From Bacteroidales bacterium 52_46 (GTDB lineage: Bacteria; Bacteroidota; Bacteroidia; Bacteroidales; Muribaculaceae), in contig MNQK01000005.1 in the NCBI GenBank assembly GCA_001915385.1, forward strand, positions 21,974 through 85,973: a stretch of DNA of 64,000 bases. Direction: 5' to 3'. The notes under the pieces were generated by a model that was not told the DNA's origin, made no database searches, and saw only the letters and a program-made list of their open reading frames with translations. Position 1 is the first letter of the stretch. Each line of letters opens with the position of its first letter. Below are positions 52,724 to 61,685 of this stretch, piece after piece. The translations under genes were made by a program, and so were the position numbers.

Positions 52724-53332
52724 ATGAAATCTCCACTTGCGATATGCAATATGCCCGGCATCAATGAGGCCGGATGCGACGAAGCCGGGCGCGGCTGTCT
52801 GGCCGGCGACGTATATGCCGCAGCCGTAATACTGCCCGACGATTTCTCCCATCCCCTTCTCAACGACTCCAAACAGCTCACCGAACGGCAGCGCGACACG
52901 CTCCGCCCCATCATCGAACGCGAGGCCGTGGCATGGGGCGTAGGCATAGTGACAGCGGCGGAAATCGACGAAATCAACATACTCAACGCCTCCATTCTCG
53001 CCATGCACCGCGCGCTCGACCTGCTTGCGGTACGCCCTCAGGCCATAATAGTCGACGGCAACCGGTTCAAACCCTACGGCGACATACCGTTCACCACCTT
53101 CGTAAAAGGCGACGGCCGCTTCGCCAACATTGCCGCCGCCTCAGTGCTCGCCAAGACCCACCGCGACGAAGCGATGATGCAGCTCCACGCCCGCTACCCC
53201 ATGTACCACTGGGACGACAACAAAGGCTACCCCACCCGCTCCCACCGTCAGGCCATCGCGGAATACGGCCCCTCCCCCTTCCACCGCATGTCGTTCCGCC
53301 TCCTCGACACCCAGCTCACCCTCGACCTGTAA
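52724..53332 (+). CDS. rnhB: Ribonuclease HII
   Basis: RNase HII cleaves RNA-DNA hybrids and single ribonucleotides in DNA. The 202-residue protein has GCDEAGRGCLAGDVYAAAV with the first Asp-Glu pair, IVDGNRF with the third acidic residue, and SVLAKTHRDEAM with the fourth; KGYPT and HRMSF match the C-terminal family motifs. The start may be MKSPLAI (52724) or the internal MPGINEAG. Confidence 0.95.
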   Translation: MKSPLAICNMPGINEAGCDEAGRGCLAGDVYAAAVILPDDFSHPLLNDSKQLTERQRDTLRPIIEREAVAWGVGIVTAAEIDEINILNASILAMHRALDLLAVRPQAIIVDGNRFKPYGDIPFTTFVKGDGRFANIAAASVLAKTHRDEAMMQLHARYPMYHWDDNKGYPTRSHRQAIAEYGPSPFHRMSFRLLDTQLTLDL

Positions 53333-53344
53333 CAGCGTTTTGTG

Positions 53345-53640
53345 TGCCAATGTAAAAAATAGGTTGTTAAAAATTAGCGACAAAGAGCCGGAGGTTCGGG
53401 AATGTGATTAACCGGGGTTCGGAGTCCCGGGACGGGACGCAGACCCCGGCTGTAACTGTATTATACACAGATAAGCCCGGGAGGGGCGAGTCGTGGTACA
53501 GGCATAGATGAATCTACAAACCGCCCCTCCCGGGCTTAATATTGATTTACTACCATGTACCCCGGTCTACGCCCGCTCCGCGGTCTCCGAGCCGGGGTTA
53601 ATCACATTCCCCGAGCCTCCGGCTCTACAATTATGCGCCT
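53345..53640. repeat. Family C giant palindrome (C2)
   Basis: It begins CCAATGTAAAAAATAGG like C1. The arm from 53384 (AGAGCCGGAGGTTCGGG, then AATGTGATTAACCGGGG) pairs with the arm ending at 53626 (CCGAGCCTCCGGCTCT), and the central GCCCGGGAGGGGCG (53474-53487) pairs with CGCCCCTCCCGGGC (53522-53535). It fills most of the 471-base rnhB-ROK spacer. Confidence 0.87.
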
Positions 53641-53714
53641 ATAAATGTATTTCGCTAAAATAAATTTTTTAAATTCAACCCGGCTTTGCAACTGAGCTTT
53701 TTTATATTGAAAAA

Positions 53715-53746
53715 TTGACCGCAGCTCTTTTTTTTGCTATCTTTGT
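53715..53746 (+). promoter_or_regulatory. Promoter of the ROK-manA operon
   Basis: TTG at 53715-53717, 20 bases, then TATCTTTGT at 53738-53746, about 58 bases before ATG 53804. Confidence 0.75.
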
Positions 53747-53803
53747 GCTCTTATCATTTATACCCACAGACCGAATTCATCAAACAAACACGATAAATAT
53801 ACC

Positions 53804-54907
53804 ATGTATCAGACAGACCAACGCATTGTCATCACCCTTGACGCCGGGGGTACCAACTTCGTATTCGGCGCCATGCGCGGCAATCGGTTCATAATCGACC
53901 CGATAACCAAGCCGTCCAATTCCCACGACCTCGACCTTTGCATCAGAACCCTCATATCGGGATTCGAAGAGGTCATAGCATCGCTCGAGCAACTGCCCGT
54001 AGCCATCAGTTTCGCATTTCCCGGTCCGGCCGACTACGCCAACGGCATCATCGGCGGCTACCTGCCCAACTTCCCGTCGTTCCGCGACGGCGTGGCCCTC
54101 GGCGAAATACTCCGCCGCCGCTTCGGCATCCCCGTCTATATCAATAACGACGGCGACCTCTTTGCCCTCGGCGAGGCGATGGAAGGCCTTCTGCCCGAAG
54201 TCAACGCCCGCATAGCCGCGATGGGTGGCGAAAAGAAATACACCAACCTGCTCGGCTATACCTTCGGCACAGGGTTCGGCATCGGCTCCGTAGTGGGCGG
54301 ACGCCTCAACCGCGGCAACAACTCATGCATCGAGACATTCTGCCTCCCCGATACCTACGACAGCAATATCATCATAGAGGACAGCGTGGCAATCCGCGCC
54401 ATCAAACGCGTATACGGCGAACTTACCGGCAACCCCGACCACGGACTGACGCCAAAGGATATATGCGAGATAGCCGACGGCACCCGCGAGGGTGACCGCG
54501 AGGCAGCCAAAGAGGCCTTCCGCCGCTTCGGCACAGCCGCCGGCGACGCCATGGCCACCGCCGTGACGCTCACCGACTCGCTCGTAGTGATAGGCGGAGG
54601 CCTTACCGGAGCCGCACGCCACATCATGCCTGCGCTCCTGGAGAAAATGCGCTCGTCAATCAGCACTCTTGGCGGCGACAAGGTGAACCGCGTGCAGATG
54701 AATGTCTACGACCTCGACAACGAGAACGAGTTCCGCGAATTTGCCCGCGGCAACGGCCGTCCGCTGAAAATCCACGGCACCGAAGAGACCGTGACTTACG
54801 ACCCCGTGAAACGTACCGGCGTGGCAATATCCCGTCTCGGCGCCAGCGAGGCCATCTCGATAGGCGCCTACGTGTTCGCTCTCGCATCACTCGATGGAAA
54901 ACAATAA
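53804..54907 (+). CDS. ROK-family sugar kinase (manno-/fructokinase-like)
   Basis: The 367-residue protein has the actin-fold ATP-binding LDAGGTNFVFGAMRG, the sugar-binding INNDGDLFALGEAMEG with the catalytic Asp, YTFGTGFGIGSVVGG, and the second phosphate loop VVIGGGLTGAARH. It is longer than typical ROK kinases and lacks the usual CGxxGC zinc motif (that region reads NNSCIETFCLPDTYDS). It lies 18 bases upstream of manA, so a hexokinase making mannose-6-P or fructose-6-P is the simplest reading; this is inference from context. Confidence 0.87.
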   Translation: MYQTDQRIVITLDAGGTNFVFGAMRGNRFIIDPITKPSNSHDLDLCIRTLISGFEEVIASLEQLPVAISFAFPGPADYANGIIGGYLPNFPSFRDGVALGEILRRRFGIPVYINNDGDLFALGEAMEGLLPEVNARIAAMGGEKKYTNLLGYTFGTGFGIGSVVGGRLNRGNNSCIETFCLPDTYDSNIIIEDSVAIRAIKRVYGELTGNPDHGLTPKDICEIADGTREGDREAAKEAFRRFGTAAGDAMATAVTLTDSLVVIGGGLTGAARHIMPALLEKMRSSISTLGGDKVNRVQMNVYDLDNENEFREFARGNGRPLKIHGTEETVTYDPVKRTGVAISRLGASEAISIGAYVFALASLDGKQ

Positions 54908-54925
54908 CCGCAATCCGATTCCCAC

Positions 54926-55897
54926 ATGAACAAGATATTCACATTCAAGCCCTACCTCAAGCCCGTGGTATGGGGCGGAGACAAGATAAAGGAGTTCAAG
55001 AACATTGACACCGACATGACCAACATAGGCGAAAGCTGGGAGATATCAGGCGTGCCGGGACATGAATCGGTAGTCGACTCGGGCGAGGACCGCGGCCTCA
55101 CCATCACGCAGCTTATCGACAAATACGGCGCCGACCTCGTAGGCGAAGAGGTCTACCGCCGCTCCGGCGACAGTTTCCCGCTGCTCATAAAAATCATCGA
55201 TGCCCGCGACAAACTGTCGATACAGGTACATCCCGACGACGAACTTGCCGGACGCCGCCACAACAGCCCCGGCAAGACCGAAATGTGGTACGTAATCGAT
55301 GCCGACGACAACGCCGACATAATATCCGGCCTCTCGAAGGAGATAACACCCGACGAATACCGCCGCCGCGTGGCCGACAACACCATCACCGACGTACTTG
55401 CAGCCCACAAATCCCACCCCGGCGATGTTTTCTTCCTCCCCGCCGGACGCATCCACGCCATCGGCGCAGGCAACCTCATCGCCGAGATACAGCAGACATC
55501 CGACATCACCTACCGCGTGTACGACTACGACCGCCGCGGCCTTGACGGCAAGCCCCGCCAGCTCCACGTAGAGGAAGCTGTCGATGCCATCGACTACCAT
55601 GTGTACGACAACTATGTCACCGACTATGACCGCGTGGCCAAAGGTGAAGTGCCATTGGCGAAATGCAGATACTTCGACGTGCAGAAAATCACCGTTGACG
55701 GCCAGCTCTCACTCCAGCACCAGAGCGAATCGTTCGTCGTGCTGATATGCATCGACGGCCGATGCACGGTCGACGTAGACCGCGAAGCCGCATGCGACAT
55801 ATCGCGCGGCCACACAGTGCTCGTCACTGCCTCCGCGCGCTCCGTCACCCTGACAGGCAACGCCGTGCTCATAGCCGCCTCCGTTCCCCGCCAATAA
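54926..55897 (+). CDS. manA: Mannose-6-phosphate isomerase, class I
   Basis: This zinc enzyme interconverts mannose-6-P and fructose-6-P. The 323-residue cupin has PYLKPVVWGGDKI, WEISGVPG, the metal motif IQVHPDDELA (Gln, His), KTEMWYV (Glu) and AGRIHAIGAGNLIAEIQQTSD (His). It is the short Firmicutes/Bacteroidetes form. It is probably co-transcribed with the ROK kinase, linking mannose use to glycolysis. Confidence 0.94.
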   Translation: MNKIFTFKPYLKPVVWGGDKIKEFKNIDTDMTNIGESWEISGVPGHESVVDSGEDRGLTITQLIDKYGADLVGEEVYRRSGDSFPLLIKIIDARDKLSIQVHPDDELAGRRHNSPGKTEMWYVIDADDNADIISGLSKEITPDEYRRRVADNTITDVLAAHKSHPGDVFFLPAGRIHAIGAGNLIAEIQQTSDITYRVYDYDRRGLDGKPRQLHVEEAVDAIDYHVYDNYVTDYDRVAKGEVPLAKCRYFDVQKITVDGQLSLQHQSESFVVLICIDGRCTVDVDREAACDISRGHTVLVTASARSVTLTGNAVLIAASVPRQ

Positions 55898-55918
55898 AAA
55901 GGAGTAAATTGAGTAGGA

Positions 55919-55950
55919 GTGGGACGGGGGCGTCTCGCCCCCGTGGTAAT
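55919..55950. repeat. Single family B hairpin (B5)
   Basis: GGGACGGGGGCGTCTCGC followed by CCCCGTGGTAAT, 3' of manA, in the opposite orientation to B3 and B4. Confidence 0.85.
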
Positions 55951-56007
55951 ATCATGTAATAAAGGGGGAATACAACGGGGTGTGTTGTAAAACTCGACTT
56001 TATCAGA

Positions 56008-56084
56008 CCGCGGTTAAAAACCGCGGCTACTACAAAACTGATTATCAGCACATTTTGCGTAGTAGCCGCGGTTTTTAACCGCGG
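56008..56084. repeat. Family A palindrome (A5)
   Basis: Arms 56008-56032 and 56060-56084 are perfect 25-base reverse complements around 27 bases. It sits between the convergent manA and MFS genes. Confidence 0.92.
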
Positions 56085-56165
56085 AATATTATAAGTTTGG
56101 CAACACCTGCACGCATTTAACCAGACCGCATAGATTCGCGTTCCTGCAAATATCACAGCCATAAA

Positions 56166-57368
56166 TCATAAAGAGCTGAACGAGAAATGCTTTCTGCGCA
56201 CTATGGCAATGACGAGAAACGCACACGACATCACAAAATTCAGCAGGAAAGCAAATCCTGTCACCCCACCTGCGTGCAACAGGCTTCGCAGCGAGTCGAC
56301 AATCAAAGGCGCCAACGCTATCGCTCCATAATTTGCCACAAGCACTATCGACAGGCTCATCGTATTCTTCGACGGATCGGTCACGGCCTGCGGCGCCTTG
56401 TTATAGACCATAGGCTGATATATCCCGTAGCCGGCACCCATAAGTGCCGACCCCACTATCATGGCCCATTCGGCGTGAACGAAGAAAAAGAGTGCAAGTC
56501 CGGCGGTAATCATTGCCGCCGAGGCCACCACCGTCATGCCGCGAAGCATTTTCAGTATCTGTGGAAGCACGAATCCCGGCAGGAAGATAAACAGGAAATA
56601 AATGGAGGTGACCGTACCGGTAATTTCAGGCGACCAATGTTCCTTTTCTACCAGAAACGGGCAGAAATAGGTGATTGCGATAGTAGCGTAGGTTGTGAAG
56701 AAATATGCCGCCGAAAGCCCGAGCATGCGAGGCACTATTATGCTGCCGCGCGAGCCGGTGGGCGCTGACACCGCCGGCGCCTTGGCATAGTCGGCCGCCG
56801 GAATGCCTCTTAGCATTGGCGACAATGCAAGCGGTATAAGCGGCATGAGATATACGATGAAAGGCAGATGCCAGTTGCCGTGCGCCAGAAAGCCGACGGC
56901 CAATGTAGCCACGACGACCGACAGGTTCGATATGCCCGACTGCAGACCCATCTGCCGCATGCGGTAAGGACCCGCGAAAGTATCGGCCAGCAATCCGGTG
57001 GAGAACGGGATAAGAACGCCGGCCGACATGCCGAGCAGACAGCTTATCACAATCAACATACTCATTGAGGAGGCAAACAGATATGCGATACCGCAAGCCA
57101 GAAACAGCACCAGCGATGCAACTACGTAACCGATTTTATGCTTTCGCTGCGACAGCCATCCCGAAAGCAACAGGCAGGGTATGATGAGCAGGTTAGGCAA
57201 TAATGTCAGCAACTGTTGTTCGAGGGTGGTGGTCCCGGGAAAAATAGTTGAAAGAGAGCCGAGCATCGGCGATATCGCAAGCCCCGGAAGATTCACCACG
57301 AGCGACAGCGACAAGATGGCCACAAGTGTGGACGGCGACATGGGCGCCTTCCCTGTTACAATTTTCAT
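56166..57368 (-). CDS. MFS transporter
   Basis: The 400-residue protein (start MKIVTGKAPMSPS) has 12 predicted helices with the loop motif GWLSQRKHKIG between helices 2 and 3 and GLLADTFAGPYRMRQMG after helix 4, as in drug:H+ antiporter-type MFS proteins. The substrate is unknown. An in-frame upstream start (57398) adds ten residues; both are possible. It diverges from the MATE gene. Confidence 0.88.
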   Translation of the reverse strand: MKIVTGKAPMSPSTLVAILSLSLVVNLPGLAISPMLGSLSTIFPGTTTLEQQLLTLLPNLLIIPCLLLSGWLSQRKHKIGYVVASLVLFLACGIAYLFASSMSMLIVISCLLGMSAGVLIPFSTGLLADTFAGPYRMRQMGLQSGISNLSVVVATLAVGFLAHGNWHLPFIVYLMPLIPLALSPMLRGIPAADYAKAPAVSAPTGSRGSIIVPRMLGLSAAYFFTTYATIAITYFCPFLVEKEHWSPEITGTVTSIYFLFIFLPGFVLPQILKMLRGMTVVASAAMITAGLALFFFVHAEWAMIVGSALMGAGYGIYQPMVYNKAPQAVTDPSKNTMSLSIVLVANYGAIALAPLIVDSLRSLLHAGGVTGFAFLLNFVMSCAFLVIAIVRRKHFSFSSL

Positions 57369-57460
57369 AATACTGAAACGATTTACTAATAAAAACACCC
57401 TGCCATCGCTTTTTGTTTATCACAATATCGTCTATACCTTTACCCGACAGGCAGTTGATT

Positions 57461-57495
57461 ATTTTGCTTGTCGTAAAGATTATTCGTACCTTTGC
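57461..57495 (+). promoter_or_regulatory. Promoter of the MATE gene
   Basis: TTTTG at 57461-57465, 21 bases, then TACCTTTGC at 57487-57495, leaving a leader of about 70 bases to ATG 57570. Confidence 0.7.
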
Positions 57496-57569
57496 ATTCC
57501 TTTATTAAAATCGCCGGCGTAGCAATACAGTCACACATAGACAAAACACGCCATAAACAAAGAGTAAAA

Positions 57570-58937
57570 ATGGAAAGAGATAAACTTGACTTTGGGAACG
57601 AGAGAATCGGGCGCCTGTTCCGCGCCATGTTTTTCCCCACGCTCATAGGCATGCTGTTCAACTCGGTACTCAACCTGTGCGACGGCATGTTCGTAGGTCA
57701 TGGAGTCGGCAGCAACGGCCTGGCGGCAATAAATATCGTAGCGCCGCTGTTTCTCATCTGCACCGGCATAGGACTGATGTTCGGCATCGGCGCATCCGTC
57801 GTGGGCAGCATACGCCTTGCCGAAGGCAACGTCAAGGCAGCCCGGATAATAATGACACAGGCCTACATAGCCGGCGCCGTGATTTTCGGCGTGGTGATAG
57901 CGGTATCGCTTCTTTTCACACGTCACGTGCTTTATGCTCTCGGCTGCAGCCCCGCGCTCGAAAGCCTCGCCTCCGACTATCTGCTGTGGCTTCTGCCGGG
58001 CCTGATGTTTTTTTACGTGCAGTGCGTCGGCATGATGCTCATACGCCTCGACGGCTCCCCGAAATTTGCAATGAGCATACAGATTGTGGCCGCCGTGCTC
58101 AACATATTTCTTGACTGGCTCATGGTGTTCCCGCTCGGCATGGGCATAAAGGGCGCGTCGATAGCGACCTCGATTTCATGCATCGTCGGCGGACTGATGG
58201 TACTCGGATATTTCCTTTTCTTCTCCGACAAACTGAAATTCTACCGCCTGAAGCTCTCGGTCAAATCGTTACGTCTGTCGCTCCGCAACACCGGGTACAT
58301 GGTCAAGATTGGACTCGCCACATTCATCGCCGAACTCTCGATAGGCATAATGATGGTGACGGGCAACTACGTGTTTCTCGACGCGCTCGGCGAAGCGGGA
58401 GTGGCCGCATTCAGCATCGGCTGCTACCTGTTCCCGCTCATATTCTCGATAAGCAACGCCGTGGCGCAGGCATCGCAGCCGATCATAAGTTTCAACTACG
58501 GAGCGAGGCAGTTTGAGCGCGTCACCCGCACGTTGCGGATAGCCGTAGTGACAGCCTGCATCTGCGGAGCCATAATCTCCACCGGCATGTGGTCAGGGGC
58601 ATCGCTGCTGGCTCAGGTATTCCTCAGCCCTTCAGAACCGGCCTACATCCTTGCCGTGGAGGGACTCCCCGTGCTCGGCATCTGCGCCCTCTTTTTCGCG
58701 CTCAACATCACATTCATCGGCTACTACCAGAGCCGCGAACAGTCAGCCCGCGCCATCATCTACATGCTTTTGCGCGGAGTGATATTCGTAGTCCCCGGCT
58801 TTTTCCTCCTCCCCCGCATATTCGGCGAAACCGGCCTATGGCTCGCCATCCCCGTATCCGAATTCCTCACCCTCCTCGTAATAACCATCGCCTACCTCAC
58901 CACCCGCACCCGCCATCAAATTCCCGCCGGGCACTAA
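57570..58937 (+). CDS. MATE-family efflux transporter
   Basis: The 455-residue protein (start MERDKLDFGN) has 12 helices in two MatE repeats. The first repeat has FNSVLNLCDGMFVGHGVGSNGLAA and the second NAVAQASQPIISFNYGARQFERV, as in Na+- or H+-driven multidrug and metabolite exporters. The Asp of the VDxxF-type site (CDGMFVG) is present. The substrate is unknown. The in-frame start at 57492 overlaps the -7 box and is rejected. Confidence 0.92.
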   Translation: MERDKLDFGNERIGRLFRAMFFPTLIGMLFNSVLNLCDGMFVGHGVGSNGLAAINIVAPLFLICTGIGLMFGIGASVVGSIRLAEGNVKAARIIMTQAYIAGAVIFGVVIAVSLLFTRHVLYALGCSPALESLASDYLLWLLPGLMFFYVQCVGMMLIRLDGSPKFAMSIQIVAAVLNIFLDWLMVFPLGMGIKGASIATSISCIVGGLMVLGYFLFFSDKLKFYRLKLSVKSLRLSLRNTGYMVKIGLATFIAELSIGIMMVTGNYVFLDALGEAGVAAFSIGCYLFPLIFSISNAVAQASQPIISFNYGARQFERVTRTLRIAVVTACICGAIISTGMWSGASLLAQVFLSPSEPAYILAVEGLPVLGICALFFALNITFIGYYQSREQSARAIIYMLLRGVIFVVPGFFLLPRIFGETGLWLAIPVSEFLTLLVITIAYLTTRTRHQIPAGH

Positions 58938-59052
58938 TGATGACATATTAACACAAAGTATTTTAACACAAAGTATTCGAGCACATTACTTGTTAACTTA
59001 GCACAAGCAGAAATTTTGGTGCATGTTTTTAAGCAATTACTGATTATATCGT

Positions 59053-59125
59053 CCGCGGTTAAAAACCGCGGTTACTATTCACTTGAGCTACAGCGCATTA
59101 TAGTAGCCGTGGTTTTCAACCGCGG
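59053..59125. repeat. Family A palindrome (A6), degenerate
   Basis: Arms 59053-59077 and 59101-59125 match with a few differences, and the flank ACTGCAATTTCGGATTG (59158-59174) resembles the outer flank of A3/A4. It lies in the 600-base spacer after the MATE gene. Confidence 0.87.
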
Positions 59126-59191
59126 TTCCCGATATTATGGATTTACATTGCCTTGCACTGCAATTTCGGATTGTGCCGTTAACTTCCTAAT

Positions 59192-59263
59192 AGCGGGGGC
59201 GTCTCGCCCCCGTGGTATTCTTAACAACAAAAAGTTACTACGGGAGCGAGACGCCCCGCCCCT
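59192..59263. repeat. Family B palindrome (B6)
   Basis: Arm 59192-59217 faces 59237-59263 with small deletions (CGGGAGCGAGACGCCCCG), so it is an older, diverged pair. Confidence 0.85.
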
Positions 59264-59306
59264 ATCGACCCAACATTAATAAAATAAACGGCCCCACTAA
59301 TGGCAT

Positions 59307-59335
59307 AAAAAAAGCAGCCCGAAAGCTGCTTTTTT
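59307..59335. terminator. Hairpin terminator, probably of an original tRNA-Ser
   Basis: An A-run, AGCAGC, loop, GCTGCT and a T-run (59307-59335) form a bidirectional terminator. It directly abuts the tRNA-Ser 3'-end remnant, which reads on the minus strand. Confidence 0.75.
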
Positions 59336-59352
59336 GGCGGAGAGAGAGGGAT
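59336..59352 (-). other. Putative att site: 3' end of a tRNA-Ser gene
   Basis: On the minus strand the 17 bases read ATCCCTCTCTCTCCGCC, matching the T-arm/acceptor 3' end of Bacteroidales tRNA-Ser as I remember it (acceptor GGAGAGA pairing with TCTCTCC). The rest of the tRNA is absent; unrelated sequence follows. With the integrase 190 bases away this looks like one attachment site of an island inserted in tRNA-Ser. Confidence 0.6.
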
Positions 59353-59463
59353 ATGAAACTATTGTAAAATAAACAATCACACAAGTAAAGAGTGTTAATG
59401 TAATAGTCTAATAATTAGCGTGGTATTTAGATTTGACACAAAATAAAATATCTTGGAAATTAC

Positions 59464-59495
59464 TTGATTAAACCGATTTTTGTATGTAATTTTGT
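59464..59495 (+). promoter_or_regulatory. Promoter of the integrase gene
   Basis: TTG at 59464-59466, 20 bases, then TAATTTTGT at 59487-59495, about 45 bases before ATG 59541. Confidence 0.65.
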
Positions 59496-59540
59496 ATGTG
59501 AAAAACATAGTATCATCGGCTCATACAAAAATTCTCTCTC

Positions 59541-61082
59541 ATGGATAAATACAAGCATCGCGTCAGCTTCCGGCTTGAGAAGCGCAAGGATAAAAGCGGC
59601 AATCTTCCCGAAGAGTTGCCTATCAATGCCGACATTACCTTTGGCGGCAAACGTATATGGTATTATTCCGGATACCGTATTGCCCTCGCAAAATGGGATG
59701 AAAAGGCTCAGAGGGTGAAGCGTAATAATTTCAATTCCGACGATGTTTCGGCGGCGGATATCAACCAGCGTCTTGTGAAAATCGCATCTGCTGTTGATGA
59801 TGCTTTCGCGCAGCTTGAACTACGGGAGGAAGAAGTTACACCCACAACCGTCCGGGATGAGCTAAAACGAATACTCAATGAAGAGAAATCAACAAGGCTG
59901 ACGGTTGCCCAAGTCTATCAACTTCTGATTAATGAAAGGGAAAATGAACTTCAGACATCTCCGGCCACCGCTCTGTGGACAAAGGGGACGCTGACTAAAC
60001 ACAAAACCATGCTTCGGCATCTAAGCGAGTTTAAAGCGACTCTGTATTTTGAGGATGTCAACGATGATTTGCTTGCACGGTTTGAATTGTCTTTGATTAA
60101 CAAGGGGTTATCGAACAATTATTGCTATAAGTCCATGAAGGACATTAAAACATTCTTTAATTGGGCGACCAAGAGAGGCTATAATAAGAATATGGCATAT
60201 CAGTCGTATTCACAGAGATTCCGCGATGAGACTAAATCGGACAGTACAATCAATCTGTATGCGTTGAGCGAAGAAGAGCTTGCGGCAATTCAGGCCTTCC
60301 CAACCTCCCGTAAAGCCATTGACAGAGTGAGGGATATCTTTGTATTTGCATGTTATACAGGTCTCCGATTTTCGGATGTTATTGCGCTTAGATGGTCGAA
60401 TATCAACGGCGATATACTCGATGTCGTAGCCAAAAAGACTAATCATCGCCAAAGATTTGCTTTAGCAAACGAAGCCTTACGAATACTTGCCAAATATCCA
60501 AAGGCTCCTGATGAAGAAGATCCGCGTATCTTCCCAACCATATCCAATCAGAAATACAATGCTCATTTGAAAGAGGTCGGCAAACTCGCCGGCATGACGG
60601 GAGACTGGATTACAGAAAAGCAGAGCGGACGCACCAAGACGCGGGAAGTTCGTCCGAAGTATGAGCTGCTGACATCACATGTGGCGCGGCGTACATTCGT
60701 AACGATGTGTCTGCGTAAAGGTATGTCGCCAGAGGATATTCGTGCTGTCACCGGCCATACTACCGCCGACATGATGATGAAGTATGTGAAATTCGATGAT
60801 GAAAGCAAGCGTGAGAAGATAAGTATTCTCAACGAGAACGCCCAATCAGGAGTTGAAACCGTTTTCGACCACGCCATCACTGATGATGAGCGTATTCGGC
60901 TCGGTCTGCCTACTCGCGAGACCTATCTTGAAATCTTCGAGGGCGATACTGCCTCTGTCAATGCTCACCTCGCTGTTCTCGCCCACATTCGTGGCAACCT
61001 TGAAGCCCGCGCCAATTACATCAAACACCTCCCCGCCGACAAGCTCAATGAAGTTCTCGAAATCATAATGAAAGGAATTTAA
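59541..61082 (+). CDS. Tyrosine recombinase/site-specific integrase
   Basis: The 513-residue integrase has an N-terminal arm-binding region, a SAM-like core-binding domain (about 110-230) and a catalytic domain with CYTGLRFSDVIALRW (Arg), KKTNH (Lys), SHVARRTFVTMCL (HxxR) and GHTTADMMMKYVKF (His and nucleophilic Tyr). About 90 residues follow the Tyr, longer than usual for this family. It resembles integrases of Bacteroidetes integrative elements and should act on the tRNA-Ser att site at 59336. Confidence 0.92.
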   Translation: MDKYKHRVSFRLEKRKDKSGNLPEELPINADITFGGKRIWYYSGYRIALAKWDEKAQRVKRNNFNSDDVSAADINQRLVKIASAVDDAFAQLELREEEVTPTTVRDELKRILNEEKSTRLTVAQVYQLLINERENELQTSPATALWTKGTLTKHKTMLRHLSEFKATLYFEDVNDDLLARFELSLINKGLSNNYCYKSMKDIKTFFNWATKRGYNKNMAYQSYSQRFRDETKSDSTINLYALSEEELAAIQAFPTSRKAIDRVRDIFVFACYTGLRFSDVIALRWSNINGDILDVVAKKTNHRQRFALANEALRILAKYPKAPDEEDPRIFPTISNQKYNAHLKEVGKLAGMTGDWITEKQSGRTKTREVRPKYELLTSHVARRTFVTMCLRKGMSPEDIRAVTGHTTADMMMKYVKFDDESKREKISILNENAQSGVETVFDHAITDDERIRLGLPTRETYLEIFEGDTASVNAHLAVLAHIRGNLEARANYIKHLPADKLNEVLEIIMKGI

Positions 61083-61208
61083 CGCTATATGGAGTTTGTC
61101 AAGGGAATTGCTTACCACTGCTGAAAATCAATATTATATACAGTCCAAGAAACAAGCCGGGTACAATAACTCCCAGAAAACAACTTAAAGATGGTGAAAA
61201 GGGTTCGA

Positions 61209-61655
61209 TTATTTCAGTTTTCTGACTATCTCCCTGCAACCCTTTTCGATGGCTTTGAAGCAGGTGTAATATACCTGTGCTGACTGATAGTGAGGATCCG
61301 GGAGGTCTGAAGATTCTCCGAAACAGATGTCGTTGAATAATGCGATACGATTCCAGTGTGATGGATCCAATAACCGCATCACTTCGGTCTTATGTTGCCT
61401 TGTCATAACAATGATTCGGTCGGCTGCATTAACCAATTCCGCAGTTATCATCACTGCCTTACCACCCATCGAATATCCATGCTCCGCCGCTATTTGACAC
61501 ATGATTCCTTCACGTTCTTGCCCGTATGGGACATCTGTTCCACATGATAGAATCTCAATGTCTTCAAGGCTTGTTTCCTGAATCATTTTTCTCAATATGA
61601 CCTCGGCAACTGCCGAGCGGCTTGCATTACCGGTACACACAAATACAATCTTCAT
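61209..61655 (-). CDS. Low-molecular-weight protein-tyrosine phosphatase family protein
   Basis: The 148-residue protein has the P-loop VCTGNASRSAVAE (C-x5-R-S, nucleophile Cys7) and the general-acid loop LPDPHY near residue 118. The family includes protein-tyrosine phosphatases and the related arsenate reductases. The second and third Cys of the thioredoxin-type arsenate reductase are not clearly placed, so phosphatase is the safer call. It is the last gene of the SMR-MFS-phosphatase set on the island. The 126 bases between it and the integrase hold nothing recognisable. Confidence 0.9.
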   Translation of the reverse strand: MKIVFVCTGNASRSAVAEVILRKMIQETSLEDIEILSCGTDVPYGQEREGIMCQIAAEHGYSMGGKAVMITAELVNAADRIIVMTRQHKTEVMRLLDPSHWNRIALFNDICFGESSDLPDPHYQSAQVYYTCFKAIEKGCREIVRKLK

Positions 61656-61685
61656 TGGAGCGGATTTATTTATAAAATGAATATG

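Noticed and set aside
59336..59352. Complete tRNA-Ser gene
   Set aside because: Only the last 17 bases match; the rest of the cloverleaf is missing, so it is an att remnant at most.
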